DNA of 64,000 bases from Lycorma delicatula (GCF_047948215.1 NC_134464.1:4970001-5034000); one strand, 5' to 3'. Counted from the first letter of the stretch, positions 12,531-25,269 are shown. Program-made: numbers and translations. Notes: a model not told the origin generated them from the sequence alone.

Positions 12531-14789
12531 CATCGTAGCAAGTAAATCTCGCCACCTAGCGGCCGAAATCGGAAACTTTTGACCACGGTTTTTGAAATTT
12601 GCATTTGATTTTCAAATGAGCGCGTTAGGCGTGCGGATGACAAACATTAACTTTAATATAAGATAATTAAAGAGCAATGTGTTTGAGCTCTTCCGTTAAT
12701 AAATCTGCATGATTTCAGAATTTCTTGCGATCAGTTTTGGTTTTAATAATTGAACTGCGTCATAAGCTAATTTCTGTTTCGCTGAGATGACGCCGTTTTT
12801 TATTTCTTTTATTTATAATCTCCTCGGATAGTTTGAAATTCGTACTTCAATTCTTATATCGCTTATTCTACGTAAAAATTTGGAAAAAATGGAAATAGAT
12901 TACCCTTTTCAAAATCGTTTTTAAATCAAACTTACCTTTTCTTCATCTTCTATCTTATTCCAGTAGATTATATATGTGTTCTTTACCTGTCTTTCGATCA
13001 AATTTCTCTTTAAATTTCAAACGTTTACCGAAAAACATTTTAAAAACTATTCTCCAGATCAAAAAATGCCCGATAGAACTTTTTATTCGTCTTAGAACCA
13101 TCCCGCCCTCATAATTCCCGCCCTCTTACGGTAAGTAAACCGATTTTTAAGTTATATACGTCATTTTTACGGTAATACCATCTTAAACTCCTTGTTTCTC
13201 TTCCTTTTATAGTGTATATTGTTTTTTATTATTTTATTGACTAAAGTAATTAATTGTTATTAAATTTGTTAATTAATTACGTATTCCGTTTTACGTAGGT
13301 AAAGTAGACGATAGTAACCGCAAAAATCCCTGATAAAAGAAATAGTTTATTTCAGTCTTTTTGTTAAACGCAATATCATAGAAATAAAAACTATCGTTAG
13401 CGAGTTAAAAAAACGGTACAGCCGATGAAACCTAAGTAATGAATTCATAATAATGCTGTTTCATTAATCGGTTGTATCTGAAAATAAAACTTTCATTCGC
13501 AGAACAAAGAAATTTTCGAGTGATTAAATCTGGATGCTTTTTTAAATAAATAAAAAAAAAAACCATTGACTAAAGAAAATACAACTTTCTTGGGAAAAAC
13601 GTTTTAAAATTCTGATCTCGATCAGCGCTCCCGGTTCTGTATTTTATAAAAATTGGTGGCGACTAGAGGATTGACGCGGAGTCCGTTCGAGTTAATTACT
13701 AGGTTCGAATATAAACATATAATCAAAGTTTACGTTAACCGTACGAGTACATCGTCAGGTATATCGCCTATAATGTCGACCGTATGACGTCATTATCTGT
13801 TTACATTACCGTAATATAGTTTATATACTCGTAATATTGTATCTACTAGTAGCAAACTAGGCTGTAGAATACCGTACTGCCTATGTACCAATACATGCTC
13901 GTCGGTCGGTCGGCTTGTTTTGGTTAGAGTGAGTATCCGGTAACTGCGGACGAATTGATGCATCCTGACTGTTGTTTTCTCATCACTTAATACTAATGGT
14001 TTAAAGTAATTTGTTCTATGTTTTATAATATTATTACAGTTAGTTGTTGAAACTAACGTTGACTGCGTAATAAAAATCAAAGTTAACTACGTATTTTATT
14101 ATACGTTATTATTTCATAAACAGTCGACTATTTATTAATTTATAATTTTTTATATATTTAACGTATTATTTTAATTTAACTAAATACATCGATTCTGATT
14201 AAAAATCATCCGTTGCAGAATCAAAAATATTTCAAAGAGTTTAAAGTTGAGAATTTATAAAAAAATTGACAACTTGAAATAGATTATTTTTCTCATATAA
14301 AACATATGGTTTAGGGACATTTGAAAGAAACTCTTAATATTTTTAAAATTTAGGGAGTGAAAATTTACTTTTCATAATACTTTAATCTAATCGCTTGTTC
14401 AGATTTATTTTTATAAATGATGAAATCATTTTAATTTTTGTTATAAAAAATTCTACTTGCTGTTACGATATAAGTTTAATACGACAATTAGCGATGGATA
14501 TATCGATTTAAAAAAAAACTTTTGCTACGGTTTAAATAACAAGCGATACGTTGTAAAATTTGATGAGATATCGATAAAAGTTCATATTTTATAAAATATT
14601 AGATTCGTAAATATTAAAGTAAATAGCGATTATTAAACAGGATGTTACTTCGTAAAAAAAATTACTTCGAATTTTTCTGAAAATCTTCACCGCCCGTTTA
14701 TTTCTATTTAAACAAATTTTCAATAAATCGAACAGGTTTTAATTTTTTTTCTCGATGAATTAATTAACCGCAGAAGCTTTCAGAAGCTT
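12531..14789. other. AT-rich DNA, nothing recognised
   Basis: No supported feature. The 95-codon minus frame at 13793-14080 lacks a recognisable domain and sits in low-complexity surroundings. Confidence 0.45.
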
Positions 14790-14900
14790 ATATGCGGGAA
14801 TACGGACATGAAATTTTATAACGTATAAAAAATACCACGTTTAAACAGGATTCAAACCCGGGACTTCCGGATGAAAGGCAGAGATTGGATCGCTAGCGTC
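14790..14900 (-). repeat. tRNA-derived SINE, family A, fragment
   Basis: The minus strand reads GACGCTAGCGATC, then CATCCGGAAGTCCCGGG and TTTGAATCCTG (B-box-like T-arm), then GTGGTATTTTTTATACG and a TTATAAAATTTCAT block. The order matches the copies at 25270-25400 and 54430-54570. A poly-A/T tract borders it at 14901-14914. Confidence 0.7.
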
Positions 14901-15430
14901 AAAAAAAAAAAAAATTTCGTTTTATATTATTAATTATAAAACTCGGATTATTATAGATGATAATTATTAAATTTGGTGTCTTCTTTTGTTAACGCACGGT
15001 AGTTATTACCGTCGGGAGCCGACGAAACATTAGTAACTGTGTATTCCGCAGTACTAATTTTGTTGAACGGAAGCCGCTTTTTTCAAATTGTATGTATGTG
15101 TTTGTCATCGGTTATACGATAGGTTTAATGAGATTGCTCCTCCTTTTTTGCTCTGTTTAAATATTTCAGTTTAAAAATATTCCCTATTTCCGTATTTCGA
15201 ACGTTCCGCTTAGCGCGCGTTTATCGCGGAAAAAAATTACGAACCGCCGTATTTATTTTATAATTTCCAGAGAGACGTATAAAAATAATCGGTAAATATT
15301 GTAATTTTAGATTATAGAAGTGCGGTAATTAAATATTACGTAATTTTTTAGAGAGTTTATAAAATAGCGTTGGAGGGTTTATTTGATATTCTTTTAATCG
15401 TTTAAGGGTTGCAGTAAGGAAGTTAAATGT
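14901..15430. other. AT-rich DNA, nothing recognised
   Basis: No supported gene or element; ordinary AT-rich sequence leading into the CG-rich block. Confidence 0.45.
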
Positions 15431-15469
15431 TTAAATTTAACGACTGCCGAAAAGGTGAATGAAATGGGA

Positions 15470-15930
15470 AAAGGTGAACTCGAGTTTCTGAGCGAGAGGT
15501 ATAGAGAAGCGGTCGGAGGGCGATAAGTAAGCGGAGGTGTTGTGAGGTGAACGCTTCGGGATGAAGTGTACGCAGGCGAGCGGGCGGACGGCTTTGAGAG
15601 GCTTTTGTGTGTATACTAGGCTGACGACCCGTCCTCTAAAATTTTGTACCGTCGCCTCTACGCCGCCCCTGCCAACCGACTTCCTGCAAAAGCCCCGACC
15701 TACACCGGCTATCATCCCCGACGTGATAAACTCATCACGACGAGGGGGTGAAACCGACGGGAAGAGGCGATGACGAAGTACAGTGGACTGGCAGCAGATA
15801 AGCTCTCGCTGCACGCGACATGCAGGTAAACATAACCTACATTACGAAACTGTTGGACGCTTCTCTCACACGATTTCTCTTCAAACCGCCCGCCCCTCTG
15901 TTCTGTCCCGGTCTTAAACGATCGCACCGT
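15470..15930. other. CG-rich block, possible promoter or first exon
   Basis: Composition jumps sharply to CG-rich, and overlapping frames stay open on both strands (125 codons minus at 15437-15814, 70 plus, 71 minus). Open frames on both strands are what GC-rich DNA gives by chance in an AT-rich genome, and none shows a known motif. CACGCGACATGCAG followed by GTAAAC near 15827 could be a splice donor. A promoter with an untranslated exon is one reading, an unclassified repeat another. Confidence 0.25.
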
Positions 15931-16210
15931 TCAGTTACTCGTTCTAAATACTATTTTTCACTTTAAATACCCTTCTCTGAAATACAAAATACATACGAAA
16001 TGCATCTACGCTCGAGTGCATAATACCTCTTTACAAAATTATTTAACAAAGCTTCAATTTAACCTACTTAATGCTCTTCACTGTATCGTTAATTTTAATA
16101 AAAATTAACTTGAACTTTTTTTTTAAACGTTCGCTTTAAATTAAAGAAAAGAGAGAGAAATTTATTCGTAATTTAATTTATAAATAAATACTTAGCGTAA
16201 TAATATTTTT
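15931..16210. other. Spacer, nothing recognised
   Basis: Ordinary AT-rich sequence with short purine runs (AAAGAGAGAGAAA near 16146). Confidence 0.4.
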
Positions 16211-17190
16211 AATTATTTAACACCAAGAACTGCTGCTATTGTACCTAAAAGTGGGGCCCCAACATCAAACCTTTTTATATATTTTACAATAACAGAACAT
16301 TTTAATAGTATATTAACAACAGACTTGGAAACAAATTTTTCCTCTTCATTCGTAGCTAACACACACACACACACACACACACACAATATATATATATATA
16401 TATATCTGCCCGGCTTCGCCGGACCTTCCAGGCCTCGTTTCGCTCGGCGCTTTGGTTTCCCAGGTTTCCAAAGTTCTTTTTTCAACTGGAAAATTTTTGA
16501 CGTTATCAACTTTACTCCAAGTTAAGAGCTTAATGTTTTTAGAAAAACTTCATGCAATTTAGATACGTTATACGATAACAGAAAATCCAGTTTTTTTTTA
16601 ATTTACCGACATGGGGGCTGCGCCCCCAAACCCCCCTCAAAAAATAACTCCCATATAACAACTGTGAAAACATTTTCGGTAGATAATTTGGAAAAAACAA
16701 CTTGATTTTTAATTTTTTTTTTTACTGACGGGGAAACCGCCCTCAACCTCCCACCTTCTAATGTTTGCATGCAGTCTGGAAAAATAACTTCAACTTTTTT
16801 ACATGAATCACTTTTAAATAAATACATTACTTTTCTTAGTTAGGGTTCATTTTTACTCGGCTTACATGCCCCGGTGTGTGGGTTCCCATGAGGGAGCGGG
16901 GACTCCTGGGGTCCGTTAGGTGTGAATGAATGAAAAGACCGAGACACGGCCGGCGGTGTGGGTTCCCGGATACGCTTTGGCGGCTTCGGCTCCTGCGCAG
17001 TCGGTTTGAGGCTGGCAAAAGGAAAGACCGAGACCCGGTTTTTGGCGGGGGGGGGGGGGCTGGAAACGTCATAGCCGGGCCTGGTTCTCCCGTTGGAGAT
17101 TAGAGGCAGGCAATTAAAAGATCCGGAAAGGACACGTCCCCGAGTCGAGTATACTTAATTGGATGTTCGGCTCGGGGATGTAGGAAAAAA
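16211..17190. repeat. Composite G/C-rich interspersed repeat, unclassified
   Basis: An (AC)n/(TA)n tract at 16359-16405 is followed by CCCGGCTTCGCCGG and by a palindrome, TGGGGGC-TGC-GCCCCCA, at 16612-16628. Two imperfect tandem units follow at about 16872-16950 and 16953-17040; both begin with GTGTGGGTTCCC and end with AAGACCGAGAC and CGG. A poly-G run lies near 17047-17059. Such palindrome-punctuated G/C-rich blocks often belong to retroposon ends, but I cannot name a family. The minus frame 16509-16213 has a 50-residue motif-free stretch before its stop. Confidence 0.5.
16359..16405. repeat. (AC)n-(TA)n compound microsatellite
   Basis: An AC run of about 13 units passes directly into a TA run of about 9 units, ending at the CCCGGCTTCGCCGG block. 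Confidence 0.92.
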
Positions 17191-18410
17191 AATCCACAAT
17201 GGAGTGATATGGCGGCAAATAATAATAACAATGATATTTGTACGATTATGTAATTTATTAATATTTGTGATTCTAATAAGGCCATGAAAATTACATTGGA
17301 AATATGTAAAAAAAAAAACGTAGATTTATTTAACAATGTATTAATTTACAATAAAAACTTCATAAAAATGGAACTGTATTTTAAAAATACAAGTTTTAAA
17401 TTTTGTAGATACTGGTCTTTCCAGTTATTTATCTTTTTTCAAATCTACTTTAGCCTTTATTACCTTCTAGGTTTTATATAATCGAGGTTTCATAAAAATC
17501 GGTTCCAGCGTTTATATAAATTGCGCTACAAAAAATTAAAAGTAAAAAAAAGTTACAATTTTATTTTATTTCTTACAAATCTAATATTTTTATGGCGAAT
17601 AATAAAGTGAAAACGTGAACGTGTAACGAAAATATGTGTATTAAATTATTGTCGTTACATTACCCGTCACATCGTATCTGTTGATTTCTTCCATCATCGT
17701 AAAGTCTATATCGTAAATCATATATTCATTTACGTACACGTAATGTTGTGTAAAATAATTGATCGCAAGCTGCACTCGATTATTTCCTGCAGTGCAGTTT
17801 TAAGGTTTCCAGGATACACTGCAGTGTGCGTCCACGTGTCACGAGTGTACTTATTGTTCAGGACTTGCGCTCCGATTCACGCAAATACATGTACATATAC
17901 AACACCTATATATTAACATATACAACACACGTAATAGTAACATGTTCTTTTACACTATTTAGCTCGTTATGTTGTTACGTAATACTTTTTATCCTAATGC
18001 GTATAACGTTAAAAACAATTGACTTTTTTCTTTCTTTTTTTATTAAATTAAATTTTTTAAAACTGTTTATACGTATATTTTACATCGATAGTTTTTTACG
18101 GTTAGAAAAATAATGATAAAAAAGAAATAGTCGTAAAACTTATATTAGTATATTTTATCGTTATTTACTTATTTTTAAATATAATGAAATAATAAAAATA
18201 AAAAAAACATAAATAAAAGGAAAATGAATAAACAAATTACCGATAAACAGTTGATTCTTTTAAATTTTCATGTACGGCTATTTTTTTCTTCGAATTAGAG
18301 CTATTGTAATAGTATCGGATTATCTATAAACACAAACGATAAAACAACTTAAAAGAAATTATTAAAATTAAATTATAAAATACTACGCGTTTCAGGATAT
18401 TCTATAAAAA
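17191..18410. other. AT-rich DNA, nothing recognised
   Basis: Contains AT-rich, hydrophobic-coding chance frames (17100-17336 minus, 17284-17481 and 17826-18113 plus). None has a motif. Confidence 0.45.
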
Positions 18411-19395
18411 TATAGGGTGTCCGAAATTAAATTTATTATATTTAGAATTACAAATGTATGCGTTTTACGACATGAAAGTGTAAAGTCTAAAGTTTTTTTA
18501 GCTATAAATCGGCGAAAAATCGTGACTTCCCGCCGGCCAAGCCAGGCCCTTCTCCGCCGATCCAGGCTTCTGGGAATCTGTCGTCGAACCGGTCCGGACG
18601 ACTTTTGCACGACGTGGAGGAACTCCGTTCTGTTGGAAAATTAGACTTCCGTATTTTTAATCTGCGGAAAAACAAACGTTATGCTCGTAATAATCTACTC
18701 GGAAAAAAGATCGGCCCAAAAATTAAATTACGCTTGATGCCGTACCCGATATTTACTTTCGGACAACCTTACTTTGCGGACCAATTACACCTATTCGTAT
18801 GAATTTTCTGAACTTCAACTCGACCGTTACGGTAGTTCACGACTCCACGAAGAAGAAATGTCGTTTAATCGCAAAATAAAATGCGCTGCAGGTAGTTTTC
18901 ACCGGCAGAAATAAAATGCAACAAGGTCGTTACAAATTGAGCTCTTTGTGGGTTCTCGTTAGGTTTAAATTCATCTACCGGCTGCGGTTTTGCAGGCCCG
19001 AAGTTTCGATCGCTTGCGAACAGCATCACAGACAGTGTTTTTAGGGACGTTTAATCGACGGCAATGAACCGATCGTTTTGAACTTCGTTGGGAAAAGACA
19101 GTGGAATTTTTTCTGTTTTCGGCCTGCGCGGTGAGTGTCCTTTCAAAATGTTTTCGTTTTCCAAAAGTTGTTCGCATCGCGTAGGATAATAGTTTTGCGA
19201 TGCGGGGATTTTCCACGACTACTCGCTTATAATTTGTTTAAACGACAGTTACTAATCTTGTTTCTGCGAACCGGTACACGTACTGTGCTTTCTCTTGTGA
19301 CGACGCCATCGTACTGAAACCCGGACTCATAACAGCTTGGTCTGTGCGACAGTCTGACGCAGCTGCTGTCTGTCGGAGCATATGTAAACTAAAAT
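18411..19395 (-). pseudogene. Mariner-superfamily transposase of the DUF4817-associated type, degraded
   Basis: An intact copy would encode a DDE transposase cutting and pasting DNA at TA sites. The reading frame starts with ATG at 19309 and gives MASSQEKAQYVYRFAETRLV, matching the N-terminus of this family. A helix-turn-helix segment follows (ERTLTAQAENRK, then RRLNVPKNTVCDAVRKRSKL; canonical RASRELNIPQSTVWKVLRKRL). After frame changes, the minus strand at about 18640-18540 encodes FQQNGVPPRRAKVVR and then a form of the WPPRSPD block. The usual FQQDGAPPH second catalytic Asp codon reads AAC (18627-18629), that is Asn. A stop follows the first catalytic Asp equivalent. The right end on plus starts at GGGTGTCCGAAATT (about 18416), a terminus-like string. 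No terminal inverted repeat pair was verified. Clearly inactive. Confidence 0.75.
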
Positions 19396-20550
19396 TTAAT
19401 TATTTTCCCTTTAAGATTAAGCGTAAAATACTACAGAGAGTGCTGTAAAATAAAAATTATATTTGTTTCTGAAAACCCGAAGTTCTCTTTCGGACCCCCA
19501 GTATCATATATACATATATATTGAAAATATAACCCCTACCGCGTAGAAGCAACGATCATATTGTAGTGTTTCCTTAAGATCAAAAGGATGTACCGATATC
19601 ATACTGTTCAGATTATTCGAAATACGGCTATGCGCTTGAGATACAAGAGGTACTAACCAGAGCAGATTTCTCCGACAATAATGATGTCCAGCGTACAGCT
19701 AGTCCCTTTGTATAAAGAGCGAAGGTGCTTCTTAAAAGGGTTGAATATCCTCTGCATTTTGATGGGGGTTGGCATGACCTGCGCAACAAAATGTTTGGTG
19801 AAGAAGATAACGAAAAACTAATTCTACCCTAATATTTTTTAGTACGCGTATGATGTACATATATTTTAATTAAAAAAGAAACAGTTATATAATTATACCA
19901 TTACGTTTTGCATTTGTTTCTAGTTTTTACTTTTTTCGTTTTAACCGGTATGGACGACCTTATTTCAACTAATTTACTTTTTCAGTGTCTTTTTCTTTCG
20001 TATTTCCTCCTTCATCATTTCACGGTGTCTTTTTTTTCTGTCCGGGTATACTTCTTCCGTTGTTTGTTTTTTTTTTTTGGAGACCTGCGATGTTTTGCTG
20101 TTTCTTTCTCGATGGTGAACGTTGATGTCTTTTCGTGTTATTTTGTAGTTCTTCCGTTTCTCTTTCGGTTTCTTTGTTCCGGTTCTCGGTTTATAGATTT
20201 AAAAAAATTATTATTTATTTATTAAGATGATTTAATTTCGAAAATATATTCTAACCCGAATATCCGTGTTTCTAACATCGCAAGAGTAAGTTTTAAAGTA
20301 TACGATTTATTAGGCGCATACCCCTAGTAGTTTAGTTGTCGTTAGAGCTAACACGCTAAGTTTTTTTTTACAGTAATATAGTTTATGTTAAACTTATAAG
20401 ATGGTCTTAATCCTCTGGGACTCTTCATTTTTTTTTTTTTATTAAATATTAAAGAATAAGCTTAATTTAAGGGTACATATAAGTGTTTAACAATACTTTT
20501 CATTTTTTTTATATATGTATATAAGAGCGCGCATCAAACAGCTTTGGTTA
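19396..20550. other. Pyrimidine-rich and AT-rich DNA without genes
   Basis: The plus strand is strongly T/C-rich at 19900-20220. This opens a 105-codon frame (19908-20225) rich in Phe, Leu and Ser that is best explained by composition. No signal peptide, domain or homologue is recognised. Confidence 0.5.
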
Positions 20551-20554
20551 TTAG

Positions 20555-20635
20555 TCCGGTGGAAATCGGTAGCGTATGAAAGATATCGTGTCTGACCGGG
20601 AACAAATCCTGGAGACGCTACCTACTCAGCACTAC
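20555..20635 (+). repeat. Possible tRNA-like SINE fragment
   Basis: ATCGGTAGCGT is followed by CCGGGAACAAATCCTGG, a T-arm-like string near a Pol III B box, then AGACGCTACC. It resembles the family A head, but no tail is visible. Confidence 0.3.
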
Positions 20636-22624
20636 TCTATTGTCTTTTTGCTCATTAGAGTTTTTATTGATATACTCGTATATATAAAATGACCGAACGT
20701 TATGAAAATTTACGAAACAGATGATTCAGTGTTTTATAACGATGCCGATCGGCTATGTGATGTGACTTACGGGGAAGGGGAGACTGTTGTCAAGGTAACG
20801 TATTGTAGAAAATAAAAAACATCTGCGTCACGTATAAAGCACGATGTAGACGAGTGGCGCAAGTCGGTGTCGTAATTTGAATGTTCCACCTCCGTTACTT
20901 TTGACATCATAATAATATTAATCGAGGATAAAAACATGAAATTGTTGGTGAAGAAGAAGAAACACCGATCTCAGGATAAAAAGGTTAGATTAATGTAAAA
21001 ACTCATCGATAAATATCGACGAATAACTCTAATGAAAAAATGTATACCAAGATGGGTAGTTTGGAAATGCTTAACATATCGAGCAACTTGCCGGATCTTT
21101 TGTCTATTTTCAAAACGGTTTTGATTACAGGTATCTAACCTCAATGCTTTGTAGATATATTTTTTGTTTTATCTTCCGTATTTTATTTTAACGTTCGGAA
21201 TTAAAATTCGTAGTTTTTTCTTTTACCGAACTGATAGTCGGTTTTGTTTTTTAAATTTTATTATACGTTGTGTTGTAGACGGTTATAGTTAAGTTTGTGG
21301 CAGAGGGGACCGATTTTAATGATGTTATAACCAATCCTGTCGCTTGTCTTCTAAAAAAAAGAAAAAGACAATCTCTTATTTTTCTGTTGCAACATGAGAA
21401 TTGATAAATGACTTTTGGACCCGTTAATATAAATACACCAGTATTTATACGTTCTCTACGTTTACGTTACTCTAACAGCTTAGCTTTTTTTTGGTAACCT
21501 ATCATTGTTATTTAACGGCTTGACCGTACGCCCTATTTATTATGTATAAATTTATATATCGGCTTTATATTTTTTTGTTTTTGTATTAATCTATTAATTT
21601 GTCAGTACGAGTATCGTTATTATTTATTTGCGTAATGTTAAATTGTATTCTTGTTTATTGTTAATATAAAATTGGCAGAAAAATTTGTGTTAAAACTATT
21701 AGTTTTCCAAAATTTATTTTATTTCTTATCCGAGTTCAGTTTTATAATAAATTTTTAAATAAAACAAAAGATTTGTCGATGCGTAATTAATATATACTAA
21801 GAGTTCCTGTAATTTATGCGGTTTGAAAACCTTACCGGAATAATTTGAATCGACAAATAAATCGCATAAAAAATTTAATTTTGTCTAAATCTTACTCGTA
21901 TTTTTTTTCTTTCTTATTTTATTTCGATGTTTGTATAAAATCCAACAATTCTTTTTCCTAATGCCGACCTCCGCTCAAATAATGATTCCTACGAATTAGT
22001 TTAAAATTTTTTATCGATTTTATTTTTATTCCGCGGATCTTCTCTTTAAATTCATTCCTGGTGAGTAAATTACAAAAAAAAAAAAATAGTTAATGTGTGA
22101 TGGGGGTAGAGCCTGGGTTTTAGAGTTTCAAAGAAAGTTATTTAAAACGTTATTGCTTTCTTTATTTTTATCGTTTGATAAAATGATCCGTGCTGGAAAA
22201 TAATAAAAAGCCGTTTTTGTCAAAAAGGGAATGTTATTAGACATTTTTCTAATTTAAAAAAAAAAGAAGAAAACTTCGAACAGAATTTAAGTGATATTTA
22301 ATAGAATTTGTCCTGAGTGTGTAAACTAAAAAACAAAAAAACACCTAAAGGGAAACGATTTTAACAGTTTATCGGCTTTTCGTTATACTTTTGTTTATTG
22401 AAAATTTCATTACTAGCGAGTAAATACTAAAACTCTGCTTTTCGTGAAGCAGTTATACTAGTACACTCGTAGTTTCATAAGATTGCCCGCACATGATTTT
22501 AATCATGTGTAGATGATTATTTATGATTACATTAAGTTTATTCATCGAGTTTCATTAAATAGGCTCACGCATATTTTCGTAAAAACAGTAAGACAAACGC
22601 AGATCGATACGTTAGTCGATTTAC
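20636..22624. other. AT-rich DNA, nothing recognised
   Basis: No supported gene. An 18-base perfect palindrome (ACATGATTTTAATCATGT) lies at about 22492-22509, and a poly-A run of about 13 at 22074-22086. Confidence 0.45.
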
Positions 22625-23875
22625 ATCTTAATTTAATAGATAACTTTATATTTCCTTATTAAATACAATATTTTTCGGTTATTTAATTCGACGATTCTAC
22701 GCTTACCGTACTTCATTCGCGCGGGTGTGATATATACTAGCGGCCGCTTTACATAAATTGTTACACTATTAAAAATTATAAATTGTTATTATTCAGTTAT
22801 TTAATTCTACCGCTCACCTGTGACGTCACAACATAGCGGTCGACTGCAGCAGTAGTCCGGCCGCTAAGTGGGGTGTTGGGTTAAGACCACACGACGGGGA
22901 ACAAATTTGTGGATCCAACGAGATGCTAATAGAAAAAAAACTGCAACGAAAAAGACCCGCTTTACTGCCTTTTACAACGACTCAAAATTATTACTATTTT
23001 TTTGAGCGGGGGTGAAAATTGCGAAAAAATGTTTTACGCTAAAGATGTTTTTTTTTATAATTGTTGACAAAAATATTTTTTTAAAAATGTAACGAAAATC
23101 ACCCCTTGTACTGCGTTTTATAACTTAAAAATTAAAACCATTTTTACGGGTGGGGTGAAATTTAACAAAATTTTTTTTACAATAGTTGTTAACTTTATTC
23201 ATATTCACAAAATTATATATAAAAAAAATAATCTTTATGCAAAATCTAGAGACGATTTCCTTTTCCCCCTGTAGCCCCCACCCCAAGACCTTTTGAACTA
23301 AAAATTTAGTAGTATCAATGTCCGTATACGAACAGAAGTAATCTGACCAAGTTCGGTCAAAATCGGTCGAGTAGTTTGGAGATATAAGATGATTTATAGG
23401 CCGACACCGAACCCATTTTTAGGAGAGGGATGAAATTTAGCAAAAAATATTTTTTTACAAAAGTTGTTTACTTTGTTAGTATTCGCAAATTTATCTAAAA
23501 AACTAATATATGTATATAACCTTAATTATGCAAAATCTGGAGACGATTTCGTGTTTCCTTTGTATCTCTCACCGCGTGAGCTTTTGAATTGAAAATTTAA
23601 TAGCATCAGTGCTCTTACTATATAAATATTATAGCCGAGTTTGGTGGAAATCGGTCAAGTAGCTTTGGAGATATAAGGCGATTTACACGCCAACATACAT
23701 ACACAGTACATTCATACATATATCGCAGAAATTTTGATACCGTTTTTCGGTTTTCTGGGGTTCTTAGGGGTTAATTCGTCAAGATTCGGTGAAAACCGTA
23801 TGCCCAGTTTTGATTGACACTATACTTTTTCTTCTATATAGCTATAGCTGCTGCTCGTGTATAGATGGGAAAGAA

Positions 23876-23878
<3 letters not shown>
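22625..23878 (+). mobile_element. Fold-back element family FB1, copy A (internally duplicated)
   Basis: This is a non-coding interspersed element seen four times in the window. It shares the block CTTAATTTAA...TTATTTAATTC, GCGCGGGTGTG, TAGCGGCCGCTTTA, TTTAATTCTACCGCTCACCTG and the palindrome TGACGTCA (22821-22828) with the other copies. It also shares GGTCAAAATCGGTC...GGAGATATAAG and the 3' end TACTTTTTCTTCT...ATGGGAAAGAAAAA. The 5' hairpin end is missing. A segment is repeated in tandem with offset about 275-291 bases (units about 23150-23415 and 23425-23695; GCAAAATCTRGAGACGATTTC recurs in both), plus a third partial unit near 23005-23150. No coding frame is seen. Confidence 0.75.
23150..23695 (+). 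repeat. Internal tandem duplication in FB1 copy A
   Basis: Two units each carry TGAAATTTARC, TACAAAAGTTGTT-like, GCAAAATCT-GAGACGATTTC, TTTTGAA-T-AAAATTTA and AAATCGGTC...GGAGATATAAG in the same order. The offset drifts from 275 to 291 bases through small indels, so the duplication is old. Confidence 0.75.
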
Positions 23879-23907
<29 letters not shown>

Positions 23908-24444
23908 AATAATTTACCTAAAATAAATGTGTTCTATTACGGCTCCATTTGAAGTTGTTCAAATTTAATAACTTTTTATAATAAGGTTGGTTTTTTTAAA
24001 ATTAAAGTACAGGTAAATAAATAAGTTAACGGTAAATCAAATTACGATCGAACTACATCTCACCTTGTCGAGTAAGATGGACGGACCGACATCTATCTCC
24101 GTCTTTCTCTTACACTCCGACTATCTCTCCCGCTCTCTCTATCGATCCGGGTATACTTCTAGCAAACCTCAGCGAATTTCAAGTTCTGCTTAGAAGGCAA
24201 TTTTGTTGTGATCCCGTGACAGTCATGTCTTTTTAGCGTCGTTTTCTTTCACCTTTTCGATTCCATCTTCTTCCTCTTTTTAACATCTAATTTTTCTTTT
24301 TGAAAATTTTATTAATTTAATAAATAAATTACGGTACGTTATTTAAATTAACAAAAAAAAATTATTCGACGTTAATTTTTATTTTTGAAAAAGTCGAAAT
24401 ATTAAACATTAATTGCTATTTATCGGGTCATTTTTATTATTATG
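23879..24444. other. Spacer with (AT)n and pyrimidine-rich tract
   Basis: A poly-A run and (AT)n tract occupy 23874-23906, just outside the fold-back element end. A C/T-rich stretch with CTCTCTCCCGCTCTCTCT lies at about 24085-24150. No gene. Confidence 0.5.
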
Positions 24445-24530
24445 TAATCCAGATTGTGGGTTCGAGTACCGGTCTGGTATGGCGTTTTTTCAGGATACAG
24501 AGTTTATTTCATTTTCTCATGCGTCCAGAA
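24445..24530 (+). repeat. tRNA-derived SINE, family A, fragment
   Basis: GTGGGTTCGAGTACCGGTCTG is the B-box T-arm, followed by GTATGGCG (compare GGCATGGCATTTT in the copy at 54430-54570) and a degraded body with TTATTTCATT. The head and tail are not clear. Confidence 0.6.
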
Positions 24531-25269
24531 ATATTGAAATCCGGTTTTGATTTTAAGTAAATAGTTTATTATAAAAATTAATACCGCTGAAAGTATTAAT
24601 GCCGAAAAGTTTTTGAAAAAAGAACTAAAACACCGAACTTTAAAAATGTTTATTTATTTATTTTTTTATGTTTTTAACGTATTAAACTGACTTTTACTGC
24701 TATTATTTACTTTTAAACGAGAAGTTAATCGAAGGAGAACAGTTTTCAATCCTTAAGAATCTCTTCCGTAAATTAAGCGTTCCATCGATTAATAATTTCT
24801 AGTCTGTCGACTTGGAAATTATTTTTACTGTTTTTTTCATCCGATTAAGAATTACCAGGATGGAAAATTTTGTTAAATATTTTTCTAAATTAAATACTAT
24901 CAGGGACGGAAATGGCCATATACGCTCCAATCCGATCAAACAAATAAACTGTTTTCGCGCATAGTTTTACAATTTCGTAGTATTTTAATCTACAAGGAAG
25001 GGTCACGTACGGTTTAACGGAAAAGTTTTAGCAAATTACCGATCCCATTTAAGAAATTTTCTGTTACCGAAACGATATTAAAAAACCTCCTGCACTCTTT
25101 TTTAATGTGTACAGGTATTTCAGTTAAAATCTACTTTAATTTTCGCTTATACTGTATTTAAGTATGACAATAGACATCTCATTTTACATTTTTATCGATG
25201 CATTATCAAATTCGGTTGTAAATATGTATTCTTTTTTTTTAAATCGACGATTAAATCACCGTATTAGCT
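24531..25269. other. AT-rich DNA, nothing recognised
   Basis: No supported feature. Confidence 0.45.

Noticed and set aside
15437..15814. 125-codon minus-strand frame, the longest in the window
   Set aside because: It lies in a GC-rich block where frames are open on both strands at once, has no recognisable motif, and other overlapping frames are just as open.
19908..20225. 105-codon plus frame, hydrophobic
   Set aside because: It is explained by a T/C-rich strand bias giving Phe/Leu/Ser codons; no topology or homologue is convincing.
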